Positions 35,802 through 45,257 of a DNA stretch of 64,000 nt are shown here, piece after piece. Below the pieces are notes generated by a model, which saw nothing but the letters and a program-made list of their open reading frames with translations, ran no database searches and was not told the DNA's origin. The stretch is from an uncultured Prevotellaceae bacterium (GTDB lineage Bacteria > Bacteroidota > Bacteroidia > Bacteroidales > Bacteroidaceae). The position numbers and the translations under genes were made by a program. The DNA is taken from contig CACZGH010000004.1 of assembly GCA_902780635.1 (NCBI GenBank), forward strand, positions 1 to 64,000, written 5' to 3'. Every line of letters begins with the position of its first letter. The stretch's first letter is position 1.

Positions 35802-38800
35802 TCAAAAAATTACTTTCTTCGTGACGGCCTTACCGTCAGCCTGTGTGACACGGATGAGGTAGATGCCGTTGGATGGCGAGAGGATGCGCCCGCCGGCCAG
35901 ATTGTAGTATTCCTGCCGTGTCGGTTCTGTGTCTCTCAAGGCAGGTGTAATGCCGTCAGGGTCATCTTCGCCGCCCACCACTTTGATGATACCGGTGGTA
36001 TACAGTTCGCTTAGATCCCAGGTTTGACCTACATCAGGGGTGGAGGGGTCTATCTGGTCAAAGAAACCGCTGATGGTGGCAGTGGTAGAGAAGACGCGAT
36101 AGGCAGTGCCATTGTAGGGGGCTTCCTCGAATTTGCCGTTAGCCAATTGTAGGATGGCTCCATCCTCAAGTTTGATGTTACCTTTCGTCTCGATAGTGTT
36201 GCAGGTGGTGCGGTTGGCAGCGACACTCACGATACCGCCCTCTTTTACGGTCAGCGTGCTGCCGAGATGAAGGATTTTGTTGCCGATTTGTTCATCGCCG
36301 GCTTCTATCTTTCCACCGTCGTTGATGGTCACGGCACCGGTGATGGTACCTGTGCCAGCAAGAGTAGCCTCACTGTTGACAATAACGCTTCCTTTGCCGT
36401 TGTTCTTGCCGTTGACGATGAGTTTGCCACCTTTCACCTGGGTGCTGCCACTATAGATGTTGGTGCCGGTCAGACGCCAGTAGCCATTGCCCTCCTTGAT
36501 GATGTTGGTCGTGCCATCGTATTTGGAGTTGGTACTGCTGGCGCAGTTGTCGATGACACCTCTGAAGGTCTCGTCGGTGTTGGCACCGCCCACATGCCAG
36601 GTCATGACATGGCCGGAAGTGTTCTTGCTTGAACCACTGAGATAGGTGCCGGCATCGCCACTCAGACCTCCTAAATACAACTCGCCGTTGGTGCCCCAGT
36701 AGATGATGCGCACATTGCCTTTCAGATAGATGCTGTTGTTGGGCATGCCTAAGTAACTGTTGTTGTATAGCATTAGCTGCGAACCGTTGTTACTACTGCC
36801 TAAGCCGTTGGCGATGAGGGTGCCGTAGAAGTTGCGCCAGTCACCGGTGATGTATTCACGCACCCAGTTGATTTCCCATTCCAAAGTGCCGCTGCCACTA
36901 ATGTTGCTCTTGATGGAGCAGTTGCGGTGGAAGTATACTTTGGAGTAGGTATCGCTGGCCGACTCGATGGGGAAGTCGTAGGTGGCATAGGTGTCGTTGG
37001 AGTCTTGTGTGCGGAACTCTCCTCCAGCAAGTACCAATTTTGAGGTGTTGCCCAACTTGCAGAGTTTGTCTGACCATAACGATGACACTCCGTTCAGCTT
37101 GAGGACACCACCGCGTACAATGGTAGGGCCGGCATAACTGAAGAATTTTTTGTTGGTGGGCGAGAGGGTTCCTTTACCGTCTAAGATAAGGCCAGCCTCG
37201 CCTTCCAGTGTGCCGCTCATGCTGACGGTGGTACCTGAGTTGGCGATGTTCAACTCGGTGTCTTTATAGAGGGTGGCGCCTCTGTTGGTGGAGGTGCTGC
37301 CACCAGTATATTTCCAGGTGCCGCCATACCATATCCAGTTTTGGGGATAGTCGAGGCTGGCGCCTATTGAACTGGCCACACCGCCGTTTTTCAGGGTGTT
37401 GATCTGTATTTCTCCGCCGCGCAGGACGGTGGCGCCAGTATAGTCATTATTGGCATTTAGGGTCAGCACACCTGCACCGGTTTTGTTCACAGAACCAGCG
37501 CCGCTGATTTTTCCAGTGCCGGAGAATGTGAGGGCGCCGTCTCCTTTGACGACGACACTTGCCGGTGATACGGTCTCGTTCAGCGTTACGGTGGCATCGC
37601 TCTCCATGGGGAAGAGCACTTTGCCGCCGTCGGAATAGGTGCCTTCTTGCCAGGCGGATGTAGTGGTGTCCCACACGCCGTCGCCTCCATTCCAAGTGTA
37701 GTCAGGCTCGTAGTTCTCCATGTCTACCATCTCCACCTGTTCCTGTTGTGTCTTGACGCTAATGGCGGCATAGTCTGACCGTTGGTCTCCTTTGATGGCG
37801 CAGATACGCACTTGGTAGGCGGTGCTTGGTGCCAGCCCGGTTTTGATGTCAAAGGTGGTGGCATTGGCCTCAGTACGGCCAACTTCGACGTAGTTGCCGT
37901 CTTGCTCTAACTCTATGACAAACCCTTCCTCACCAGTGGTCCAGTCACTCCATCTGAGGGTGATGCTTGTGGGGGTGGCGTCGGTCTGTTCTAAGAGTTG
38001 TGGTGAGCGCAAAAATGGCTGCGTGTCATCGGCGGTGATGCTGTTGATGTAGTTCTCTATGTGGGTGTAGCCATTGTCCGACAAGGTCATTGCGTCTTTT
38101 TCGTTGGGATTGGTGCCGTTGGCGTTTTCCCAGTCGTCGGGCATGCCGTCACCATCGCTGTCGGTACGCTTCGTACCGCTCCATACCTTCCAGGTGGAGG
38201 GTTTGCCGAAGGGCAGTGCGTCCTCGGTGGAGATGAGTATGCCGGAGGTGCCAAATGAGAGACATTCGTCTACCATATAACAGTCGGCCAGGTCGCGGTA
38301 GGGCAGGGTAGCACCCACATCGGGCAACAGGTTGTCCACCAAACTGGTAGCCGCTACGATGTCAAGCTCTGGGTACGGATAGGGAACTGACTCGAAGGTC
38401 GGACCACCACCATATTCACTCTGAGGTATCTCATAGGGATTGAATTGGCCGTCTTTGTTCTTGTCCTGCCAGTTGTCGGAGGCATAGAGGTGGAAGTCGC
38501 TGTTGCCAGAGGTGCAGGCGTTGCCACCGCCAGCGGGACCGTTGATGAACAGATTGCCCTGGGTGTTGGCATAACTCTTTCCTTGTGAGTCGCCGCCCAT
38601 TAGGTAACAGCCGTTTTTCCAGTTATACACGACATTGTTCACATATTGATGGGCACCTTTCACTTTGTTGTTGCGGGTGCCGTTGTCGCAGTAGAAGTTG
38701 CGGTAGAGGGTGATGCTGTCGGCTTGCATCAGACCACCGGCAGAATGGGTGAGAAGTCCTTGGCCGAACACGCAGTTCATCAGGGTGATATTGTGCAGGT

Positions 38801-39302
38801 CGCCCTTGCCGTCGGGGTTGATGGAGAATACCTCGTCAAGACCCCAGGCAAAGGAGCAGTGGTCGAAGATCATGTTGGTGCCGTTGGAGATGCCGGCACA
38901 GTCTTTGCCCGAGGAGCCACCTTTACCCATACGGAACCGCATGTGGCGCACGATGATGTTAGATGAGCCGCTGAAGGACACACCGTCACCATAGACGATG
39001 ATGCCTTCGCCAGGGGCTGTCTGTCCTGCTACGTATAGGTTGTGGGCAAATACAATACGGCTGCTGATGTTGATGACACCGGCCACATCGAACACGATGA
39101 TGCGGTTGGGCTGACTCACCGCATCACGCAGGGAACCACTGCCTGAGTCATTGAGGTTGGTCACATGGTATACGCTGCCAGTGCGGCCACCAGTGGCATA
39201 ACGTCCCCATCCCTGAGCGCCAGGGAATGCGAGCTGTTGGGCGCTGATGGCTAGGGAACAGACCAACAGGAAGCTGGATAACAAGATCTTTTTGATAGTC
39301 AT
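35802..39302 (-). CDS. Secreted pectate-lyase-like multidomain protein
   Basis: The 1166-residue product has a signal peptide ending LAISAQ. Residues 22-370 are a right-handed beta-helix of the pectate lyase type (AFPGAQGWGRYATGGRTGSVYHVTNLNDSGSGSLRDAV; NIIVRHMRFRMG; NMIFDHCSFAWGLDE). These are the features of Bacteroidota PL1-like proteins acting on pectin. Next come a calcium-type repeat (DSDGDGMPDDWE, about 385), a fibronectin-III-like domain (about 435-525) and a long beta-helical part with autotransporter-associated strand repeats (GSVNKTGAGVLTLNANNDYTG; NGYWRLTGTNIYSGSTQVKGG, about 545-1075). A type IX-like sorting tail (YYNLAGGRILSPSNGIYLIRV ... KKVIF) ends it. Activity is likely but the catalytic residues cannot be assigned with certainty by eye. 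It lies between the inverted paralogue pair. Confidence 0.87.
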   Translation of the reverse strand: MTIKKILLSSFLLVCSLAISAQQLAFPGAQGWGRYATGGRTGSVYHVTNLNDSGSGSLRDAVSQPNRIIVFDVAGVINISSRIVFAHNLYVAGQTAPGEGIIVYGDGVSFSGSSNIIVRHMRFRMGKGGSSGKDCAGISNGTNMIFDHCSFAWGLDEVFSINPDGKGDLHNITLMNCVFGQGLLTHSAGGLMQADSITLYRNFYCDNGTRNNKVKGAHQYVNNVVYNWKNGCYLMGGDSQGKSYANTQGNLFINGPAGGGNACTSGNSDFHLYASDNWQDKNKDGQFNPYEIPQSEYGGGPTFESVPYPYPELDIVAATSLVDNLLPDVGATLPYRDLADCYMVDECLSFGTSGILISTEDALPFGKPSTWKVWSGTKRTDSDGDGMPDDWENANGTNPNEKDAMTLSDNGYTHIENYINSITADDTQPFLRSPQLLEQTDATPTSITLRWSDWTTGEEGFVIELEQDGNYVEVGRTEANATTFDIKTGLAPSTAYQVRICAIKGDQRSDYAAISVKTQQEQVEMVDMENYEPDYTWNGGDGVWDTTTSAWQEGTYSDGGKVLFPMESDATVTLNETVSPASVVVKGDGALTFSGTGKISGAGSVNKTGAGVLTLNANNDYTGATVLRGGEIQINTLKNGGVASSIGASLDYPQNWIWYGGTWKYTGGSTSTNRGATLYKDTELNIANSGTTVSMSGTLEGEAGLILDGKGTLSPTNKKFFSYAGPTIVRGGVLKLNGVSSLWSDKLCKLGNTSKLVLAGGEFRTQDSNDTYATYDFPIESASDTYSKVYFHRNCSIKSNISGSGTLEWEINWVREYITGDWRNFYGTLIANGLGSSNNGSQLMLYNNSYLGMPNNSIYLKGNVRIIYWGTNGELYLGGLSGDAGTYLSGSSKNTSGHVMTWHVGGANTDETFRGVIDNCASSTNSKYDGTTNIIKEGNGYWRLTGTNIYSGSTQVKGGKLIVNGKNNGKGSVIVNSEATLAGTGTITGAVTINDGGKIEAGDEQIGNKILHLGSTLTVKEGGIVSVAANRTTCNTIETKGNIKLEDGAILQLANGKFEEAPYNGTAYRVFSTTATISGFFDQIDPSTPDVGQTWDLSELYTTGIIKVVGGEDDPDGITPALRDTEPTRQEYYNLAGGRILSPSNGIYLIRVTQADGKAVTKKVIF

Positions 39303-39320
39303 AATATCTTTTTGAATAAA

Positions 39321-39355
39321 AACGACTCCTTCTCTGGAGTGGGGAGGGAGTCGTT
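39321..39355 (-). terminator. Terminator after chitobiase-repeat protein copy 2
   Basis: AACGACTCC (39355-39347 read on the minus strand) pairs with GGAGTCGTT (39329-39321), followed by a T-run (TTTTTATTC), just past the stop at 39377 and before the pectate-lyase-like start at 39302. Confidence 0.75.
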
Positions 39356-39376
39356 GATGTCTGTATAGGGGGATGT

Positions 39377-41998
39377 TTATCTCACGATGACCTTGGAGGT
39401 CTTGACCACGCCGTTGGCATAGGTGCGGCGGATGATGTTGATGCCTTTCATCCTGCTCTGCACACGGGCGCCATTGGTGGTGTAGATCTCGGTGCGGACG
39501 ATGTCGCCGGCGGGTTGCAGGGTGGCGATGCCGTCGAGTGCTTCCTCAGAGTACTGCTTTGAGTACTCGCCATTGTTCATCACATAAATGTCATAAATCT
39601 GACCGCTCGACTTGGCCTGGGTGTGCAGGATGCGCACATACACCTGGTCGGTGCCTTCATAGCTCACACAGGTACGTTTCCAGTTGCGCTTGATGAGCGA
39701 GTAGGCCACGTCGCCGATCTTTGTCCAGTTCTCGCCGTCGGCGGAGACCTCTATCTGCATGGTCGGGATAGCACCCTCGTTGCCGTTACCAGCATAGATG
39801 ATCACGTTGAAGGGGGCCTGATATTTGTCTGTGGTCTCCAAACTGGCGTTGAAAGGACCGTCAGAGGGCTGCTTGCCGAAGGTCAGGGCGTTGGGGGTGA
39901 TGCCCAGGGTGTCATTGGCACCAATCACATCCTCAGCGGAGTCTGGGTTACGCATATTGGTGTCGCCGATGTTGTAGCCTAAGTTGAGGCTCTCCCATAC
40001 CATCACCTGACCACGTGACTTAGCCACCCAGCCATTGGCCTCCAGGGTCTGCGGGGCTGCGATGGCGTAAACGGTGGAGTCCTGACCTAAAGAGCCAATC
40101 ACGCTGCCGATAGGCTGGTCGTAGTCATAATATTGTCCGGAGTTTTTGCCCCAAGTGAAGAGGTAGTTGGCATTGACGATGGCTCCTGAGTCATCGGTCT
40201 GCTGGCCTTTGCCCTTCCAGTCGTCTGCATTGGCGTCGAAGTGTGCCATAACGTCCCAGCGGATGGTAGTGTTGTCGATGCCATCGACACCCACAAACTG
40301 TGATGCCACCTCAGAGGGCAGGTAATCGCCGCCGGAGGCAAAAGCGTAAAGATAGGTAGGTGTAGTGATTTCGAGTGGCTCTGTGTAAACAGACGACTCG
40401 GTGATGACGTTGCTGTTGTTGAAGTTATAATAGATAGTGGTGCCTTCTGTGCCACAGGAGATCGTGACAGTCGACTTGCCGGCCTCACGGTTGATGGTGA
40501 AGACGGGTGCTGTGGCTTGGGTCATGATGATGACGTCTCTTGAAACAATCTCACTGGGATCATAGCCGTCGCCGATACCGAATGCTTTCACGGTGGTTGC
40601 AGTGGTCACTGTGAAAGGCTCGGTGTAGAGAAGACTCTCTGTGGTTGGGTCTGTGCCGTCGGTGGTGTAGAAGATCTTGTTGCTATAGTTGGCGGTGATG
40701 CTTACCACACTGTAACCGTCTTCTTGTGCGACACTGATGACAGGTTTGCTCACTGGTTTCACGTCTTGTTTGGTATCTGTGACGTATTGCAGTGCCTGTG
40801 GAATCAGCTGTGAGATGATGTCTTGGTTGGCATTGAGCATGTTCTCCAGACTGAGGGGCAGGAGCATATAGGCGTTGCGGTTGGCGTTGTGCAGGTGCAT
40901 AGCAGTCACATCACCAGCGGTGGCTACCACCTTGTCATTGGCAAAATATTCGCCTAACTCTACACCGGTCACACTGCCGTCGAGCAGCAGCTCGAGGCCT
41001 TCGGCGATGTCAAGTCCTTCAAAAGTGGTGTTCTCTGTGTCGATGATGTTCAGCACTTTGCTGCCGCTGTCCACGGCTTTACCCAGTTGAAGGGGCTCAT
41101 ACAGGCTGGTGTTGAGGTTGAGCACAGGCACATAAGCGATGACACTGCTCAAAATGGTGCCAATGGCAGGAGTGGTCTCATAGTTGATGGTGGGACTTAC
41201 CACTACGGCTTGGTAGTCACGCAGGGAAGCGGCGTCTATTTCTGACTGAAGGTCAAACGGTGTGATGTCAAAGCGGCTGTCACCTGAGAGGTATACATAA
41301 GCGTAGTCGTCATCCAGGTTGCCGTTGAAGAGGTAGGCCACTTTCTGGGCGTCTTTCACTTCGGGGGCGTCTCCCTCGTCAATCATGAAAAGGGTGAAGT
41401 CGATACCTCCGTCGGGAGTCAACTGAAACTGAACGTCCACGGAGTCGGTCTCCTCGGTTTCCACTTTCCATACGAAGGTATAGGTGCCCTCTGATCCTTC
41501 CACCTGATTGCCTAAGAAGATGCAGGCTCCGCCTGTCTGGGTTCCTTCTACAAATTTAATGTAGTCTTGCACTGGAGCAATGCCGCGATTGGTGGCTGTG
41601 CTGTTGGCGGAACGGCCCACAATAGTGATTTTCTGGCCGTTGGCGAGTTTGGGGAAGGTGATTTTGGTGCCCTTACGAGTAAGACGCATCTTAGTGGTGG
41701 CCAGATGGATACTATTGTCCTTGTTGCTGCCGATGTCGAAGAGCAGGCCCATCGTTTCGGGGATGACCACGCCATTGGCCATCAGATAACTGTTGGCATC
41801 GGGTTTGCCGATGTTTTTCCAGTTGTTTACGTTGCCGTCGGCATCATTGCCGTTCTCTGCCCAGTGGGTGGCATCGGCATTAAGGTTCTCGATGGTCTCA
41901 TAACTGAGGCCCTTGGTGAAATCCCAGGTCTTTTTCACCTGAGCGCTCATCACCAAAGAGGTCATGAGCAAGAGTGTTAGAGTAAAAAGTTTTTTCAT
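39377..41998 (-). CDS. Secreted protein with chitobiase C-terminal-type repeats and sorting domain (copy 2)
   Basis: I start it at 41998 (MKKLFTLTLLLMTSLVMSAQ, a signal peptide), giving 873 residues; the open frame runs 47 codons further upstream through the DUF349 terminator. The domain order equals that of copy 1: an N-terminal domain beginning TWDFTKG, chitobiase-type units (IFYTTDGTDPTTESLLYTEPF; TTIYYNFNNSNVITESSVY), and the shared C-terminal third with sorting-like end (KVIVR). The C-terminal 307 residues are about 95% identical to copy 1 by eye, and the DNA there is also near identical. The first half is clearly diverged. This points to gene conversion or a recent partial duplication. 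Confidence 0.78.
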   Translation of the reverse strand: MKKLFTLTLLLMTSLVMSAQVKKTWDFTKGLSYETIENLNADATHWAENGNDADGNVNNWKNIGKPDANSYLMANGVVIPETMGLLFDIGSNKDNSIHLATTKMRLTRKGTKITFPKLANGQKITIVGRSANSTATNRGIAPVQDYIKFVEGTQTGGACIFLGNQVEGSEGTYTFVWKVETEETDSVDVQFQLTPDGGIDFTLFMIDEGDAPEVKDAQKVAYLFNGNLDDDYAYVYLSGDSRFDITPFDLQSEIDAASLRDYQAVVVSPTINYETTPAIGTILSSVIAYVPVLNLNTSLYEPLQLGKAVDSGSKVLNIIDTENTTFEGLDIAEGLELLLDGSVTGVELGEYFANDKVVATAGDVTAMHLHNANRNAYMLLPLSLENMLNANQDIISQLIPQALQYVTDTKQDVKPVSKPVISVAQEDGYSVVSITANYSNKIFYTTDGTDPTTESLLYTEPFTVTTATTVKAFGIGDGYDPSEIVSRDVIIMTQATAPVFTINREAGKSTVTISCGTEGTTIYYNFNNSNVITESSVYTEPLEITTPTYLYAFASGGDYLPSEVASQFVGVDGIDNTTIRWDVMAHFDANADDWKGKGQQTDDSGAIVNANYLFTWGKNSGQYYDYDQPIGSVIGSLGQDSTVYAIAAPQTLEANGWVAKSRGQVMVWESLNLGYNIGDTNMRNPDSAEDVIGANDTLGITPNALTFGKQPSDGPFNASLETTDKYQAPFNVIIYAGNGNEGAIPTMQIEVSADGENWTKIGDVAYSLIKRNWKRTCVSYEGTDQVYVRILHTQAKSSGQIYDIYVMNNGEYSKQYSEEALDGIATLQPAGDIVRTEIYTTNGARVQSRMKGINIIRRTYANGVVKTSKVIVR

Positions 41999-42027
41999 AA
42001 ATAATAGTTTGTTTGATGTTTTCTGAA

Positions 42028-42056
42028 AAGGCGCACCATGATGAGTGATGCGCCTT
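42028..42056 (-). terminator. Terminator after DUF349 gene
   Basis: An 8-bp stem AAGGCGCA/TGCGCCTT (42056-42049 with 42035-42028 on the minus strand) and a TTTTC tail lie 22 bp past the stop at 42078. Confidence 0.75.
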
Positions 42057-42077
42057 GCAGGTATATTAGGATTTTTT

Positions 42078-44150
42078 TTAATTCTCTTCCTCTTCTTCTT
42101 TCTTGTTATTTTCCTCGTCGATGGCTTTGATCTTGTCACGCACCAGACTGAGGTCGTCTTTCAATTTCTGTACCTTGCGGTTCATTTCGTCAATCAGACT
42201 GCTGCCTTTCTTGCTCGATACACTCAGGAAACCGATGTTGTTTTCGTAGGTCTGTATCTCTTGCTTCAGACTGTCATAGCGTCTCATCAGACGGGTGCGC
42301 TCGTTGTCAAGGGCGCTGGCGCCTTTTTCTGCCACATTGCGCAGGTTGCTCTTGAAGTTGTCCAGTCGACGACGAGCCACGGTGATGTTCAACTCTTTAT
42401 AGAGTTTGTCCAGTATCTCACGGTATTCTTTGTAGAGCTTGTCTTTGTCACGGAATGGTACATGGCCGATGCTGTTGTACTCATCCACCAGTGTCTGAAT
42501 CTCGTCCTGGATGTGGTCTCCTCCCTGCTCAGCCAACTCTTTCATCTTGGCGATAATCTCACGCTTCTTGGCCAGGTTGGCGTGCTCTTCGTTGCGTGTG
42601 CCAGCGGTGGCAGCGTTGCGGGCCTCAAAGAATTTGTTGCAAGCACTCAGGAAGTCATTCCAAAGCTGGTCGCCAAGGCGTTTTGGCACCATGCCGATGG
42701 TCTTCCACTCTTTCTGAAGGGCAGTGAGTTTCTCAGAGGTGGCCTTCCAGTCAGTACTGTCTTGCAGGGCTTGTGCCTGCTCCACCAAAGCACGCTTCTT
42801 CTCGGCATTCTCAGAGAAACGGCTCTTCATGTCGCGGAAAAACTGGGTCTTGCGGCCAAAGAAGTCGTCACAAGCAGCGCGGAAACGCTCAAAGATTTTC
42901 ACATTCATCTTCTGGGGAGCAAAGCCGATGGTCTTCCATTCGGCCTGCACGGCGATGATTTCTCTTGTATGGCGCTCCCAGTCGGCGGCACCTTTATTCT
43001 CTTCCTTGGCGATGGCTTCTACTTTCTCGCAAAGGGCGGTCTTCTTCTCCAGGTTTTCTTCCTCTCTCGAACGGAGGTCCTCAAAATGCTTCTGATGACG
43101 CTTGTTGATGACGGTAGAGGCTGCCTTGAAACGAGCCCAAACTTCTTCTCTCAGATCTTTTGACACAGGTCCAGCCTCACGATACTGCTGGTGAAGCTCT
43201 TGCAACTGGTGGAAGGCACTGATGACATCAGGCTCGTCGGCCAGTTTCTCTGCGGCCTCGCACAACTTGGTCTTGATCTCAAGGTTTTTCTTGAAGTCAT
43301 ATTCGCGGGCCTCACTGTTGAGCTTCAGCAAATCGTAGAATTTCTCTACATACAGCTGGTAGTTGCGCCACAACTCGTTGGCACGCTCGGCAGGCACAGA
43401 TTTAACCTCTTTCCATTCCTGCTGTAATTTCTTGAATTCTTGGTAGGAGCGGTTGGCATTGTCAGGTGAGGTGACCATGCTCTTCACTCTCTCTATGATG
43501 TCGAGCTTCTTTTTCAGATTCTCGGCTTTCTCATTCTCTTGCTCTTGGAAAATGCGGGCTCTCTTCTCTTTGATCAGGCTCATCTCTGCCTTGAATTTCT
43601 CCTCATCCTCATCAGGGGTGATCTGATATTTGTCGGGGTCACCACCAGCGTCGAGATACGATTTCAAGGCTGCCTCGCGCTCGGCGATATGCAACTTATA
43701 GAACATGGTCTTCAGATGGTCTACCTCGTCTTTGGTCGGGTGAGCTTCATTGTGAGCCAGCTCGGTCACACGCTCAAGCACCTCTTTTTTGGTCTTGTAG
43801 ATCTTCTTGGATGAGGAATCCTCCTCCGACTTTGCGTCTTCCTCTTCTGCCTCGGGCGCGGTCTCTTCCGCAGTCTCCTCTACGGCTTCAGGGGCAGCTT
43901 CTTCTGCAGCCTGAGGTGCTTCGGCCTCTGGCTCAGGAGCCGGTGCTTCCTCTTGGGGAGCTTCGGCAGCGGGTGCCTCCTGTGGCTCAGCTTCTTTCAC
44001 TTCTGGGGCTACGGGTTCTTCTGCCGGGGTGGCTTCAGCTTCCATTTTCTCTACTACTGGTTCCTCAACTGGTGCAGCCGGGGTTTCCATCACTTTGTTC
44101 TCTTCTGCAGGGGTTCCCTGTGACAGGGTGTTTTCTTGAGAGTCCATCAT
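42078..44150 (-). CDS. DUF349-repeat protein with acidic N-terminus
   Basis: In this 690-residue protein the first ~115 residues are low-complexity Glu/Ala/Pro. The rest is helical with at least four DUF349-type units (LQQEWKEVKSVPAERANELW; QYREAGPVSKDLREEVWARFKAA; VQAEWKTIGFAPQKMNVKIFERFRAACDDFF; LQKEWKTIGMVPKRLGDQLWNDFLSACNKFF). A coiled coil ends it (about 625-690). It is conserved throughout Bacteroidota; its function is not known to me. There is no signal peptide, so it is presumably cytoplasmic. A TAAGTTTG box (44199-44192) stands 42 bp upstream. Confidence 0.88.
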   Translation of the reverse strand: MMDSQENTLSQGTPAEENKVMETPAAPVEEPVVEKMEAEATPAEEPVAPEVKEAEPQEAPAAEAPQEEAPAPEPEAEAPQAAEEAAPEAVEETAEETAPEAEEEDAKSEEDSSSKKIYKTKKEVLERVTELAHNEAHPTKDEVDHLKTMFYKLHIAEREAALKSYLDAGGDPDKYQITPDEDEEKFKAEMSLIKEKRARIFQEQENEKAENLKKKLDIIERVKSMVTSPDNANRSYQEFKKLQQEWKEVKSVPAERANELWRNYQLYVEKFYDLLKLNSEAREYDFKKNLEIKTKLCEAAEKLADEPDVISAFHQLQELHQQYREAGPVSKDLREEVWARFKAASTVINKRHQKHFEDLRSREEENLEKKTALCEKVEAIAKEENKGAADWERHTREIIAVQAEWKTIGFAPQKMNVKIFERFRAACDDFFGRKTQFFRDMKSRFSENAEKKRALVEQAQALQDSTDWKATSEKLTALQKEWKTIGMVPKRLGDQLWNDFLSACNKFFEARNAATAGTRNEEHANLAKKREIIAKMKELAEQGGDHIQDEIQTLVDEYNSIGHVPFRDKDKLYKEYREILDKLYKELNITVARRRLDNFKSNLRNVAEKGASALDNERTRLMRRYDSLKQEIQTYENNIGFLSVSSKKGSSLIDEMNRKVQKLKDDLSLVRDKIKAIDEENNKKEEEEEN

Positions 44151-44191
44151 TTCACATTAGGTTTATGATTCGATTGTTCACATTCAAAATG

Positions 44192-44199
44192 CAAACTTA
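44192..44199 (-). promoter_or_regulatory. Candidate -7 box for DUF349 gene
   Basis: Minus strand TAAGTTTG matches TAnnTTTG, 42 bp before the ATG at 44150. No -33 TTTG is seen. Confidence 0.4.
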
Positions 44200-44252
44200 T
44201 ATAAAAATTCTGAAAAAGCCTAATTTTATTTAAATTTTTTTTAATACTGCCT

Positions 44253-45179
44253 TTAAATAAGACGTTTATGACGGAAAATCCACCATATAAGACCTGATAC
44301 GGCAACGGAAATCACCAAGGCGATAATAAAACCATTGGGATTGTTTTCCATACCGTTCACAAGGTTCATACCAAATAAACTTGCAATCAGCGTGGGGAAC
44401 ATCATAAGAATGGACACAGATGTCAGCGTACGCATCACATTGTTCATGTTGTTGTTGATGATGCTTGAGTAGGTGTCCATCGTCGACTCCAGAATGTCGG
44501 AGTAGATGTTGGTGGTCTCACGAGCCTGACTCATCTCAATGTTCACGTCCTCAATAAGGTCTGCGTCCAATTCGTCTACCTGCAATTTAAATTTCAGCTT
44601 GGCCAGCAAGTTCTCATTGCCACGGATGGAGGTGGCAAAATAGGTGAGTGAGTCCTGCAGACGGCTCAGACCTATCAGCGACTCGTTGTTGATCTCGTGG
44701 TCCAGATTGCGCTTTGCCTTCTCTATCAGATTGTTGATCTGTTTCAGCCGCTTCAGATACCATACAGAAGATGACAGGAAAAGACGGAAAATCATGTCCA
44801 CATAGTCGGTGAAACCTTCGCCGCGTTTCTGCTGGTACGAGACAAAGTCGATCATCATGTTGGTCTCGTAATAGCATACGGTGATGGTCACGTCGCGTTT
44901 GTGGATGATACCAAGGGGAACGGTGGTGTATGGAGTACGGGAGCGAATCTCCTTGACGTATGGGATACGCAAGATAATCAACATCCAACCATCGTCGTAC
45001 TCATAACGGGCACGCTCGTCGGTATCGCTGATGTCACTGAAAAAGTAGTCGGGTATCTCAAAACGTTTTTCCAGCTCGCGCTGGTCTTCATCTGTTGGAC
45101 AGGTCACTTGTATCCAACAGTTGGGCTCCCATTCCGGAAGCGTCTGCAAGCCTTTGCTTGTGTTCCAGTATGTCTTCAT
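44253..45179 (-). CDS. corA: CorA-type magnesium/divalent-cation channel
   Basis: The 308-residue protein has a cytoplasmic N-terminal domain of about 240 residues with the long helix typical of the family. Two C-terminal membrane helices follow. The signature GMN lies at the end of the first (FPTLIASLFGMNLVNGMENN). The short loop after GMN is acidic (ENN), as in Mg2+ channels. A strong Shine-Dalgarno (GGAGG, about 9 bp upstream) is present, unusual beside its neighbours. A 9-bp inverted repeat lies further upstream. Confidence 0.92.
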   Translation of the reverse strand: MKTYWNTSKGLQTLPEWEPNCWIQVTCPTDEDQRELEKRFEIPDYFFSDISDTDERARYEYDDGWMLIILRIPYVKEIRSRTPYTTVPLGIIHKRDVTITVCYYETNMMIDFVSYQQKRGEGFTDYVDMIFRLFLSSSVWYLKRLKQINNLIEKAKRNLDHEINNESLIGLSRLQDSLTYFATSIRGNENLLAKLKFKLQVDELDADLIEDVNIEMSQARETTNIYSDILESTMDTYSSIINNNMNNVMRTLTSVSILMMFPTLIASLFGMNLVNGMENNPNGFIIALVISVAVSGLIWWIFRHKRLI

Positions 45180-45224
45180 TTGCTAATCCTCCGAAGATTT
45201 GATGATGAGGAAAATAAACGTCTT

Positions 45225-45257
45225 CGTGAGGATGAGCGCTAGGGCTTGATCCTCACG
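45225..45257 (-). other. Inverted repeat upstream of corA
   Basis: CGTGAGGAT (45225-45233) pairs with ATCCTCACG (45249-45257) around a 15-nt loop, 46 bp upstream of the corA ATG. It could be a leader hairpin or an operator. I see no riboswitch consensus. Confidence 0.35.

Noticed and set aside
42045-43163. A 372-codon plus-strand open frame antisense to the DUF349 gene
   Set aside because: It lies wholly over the terminator and coding DNA of the minus-strand DUF349 gene, whose repeats, codon use and length are convincing. The antisense product has no recognisable domain.
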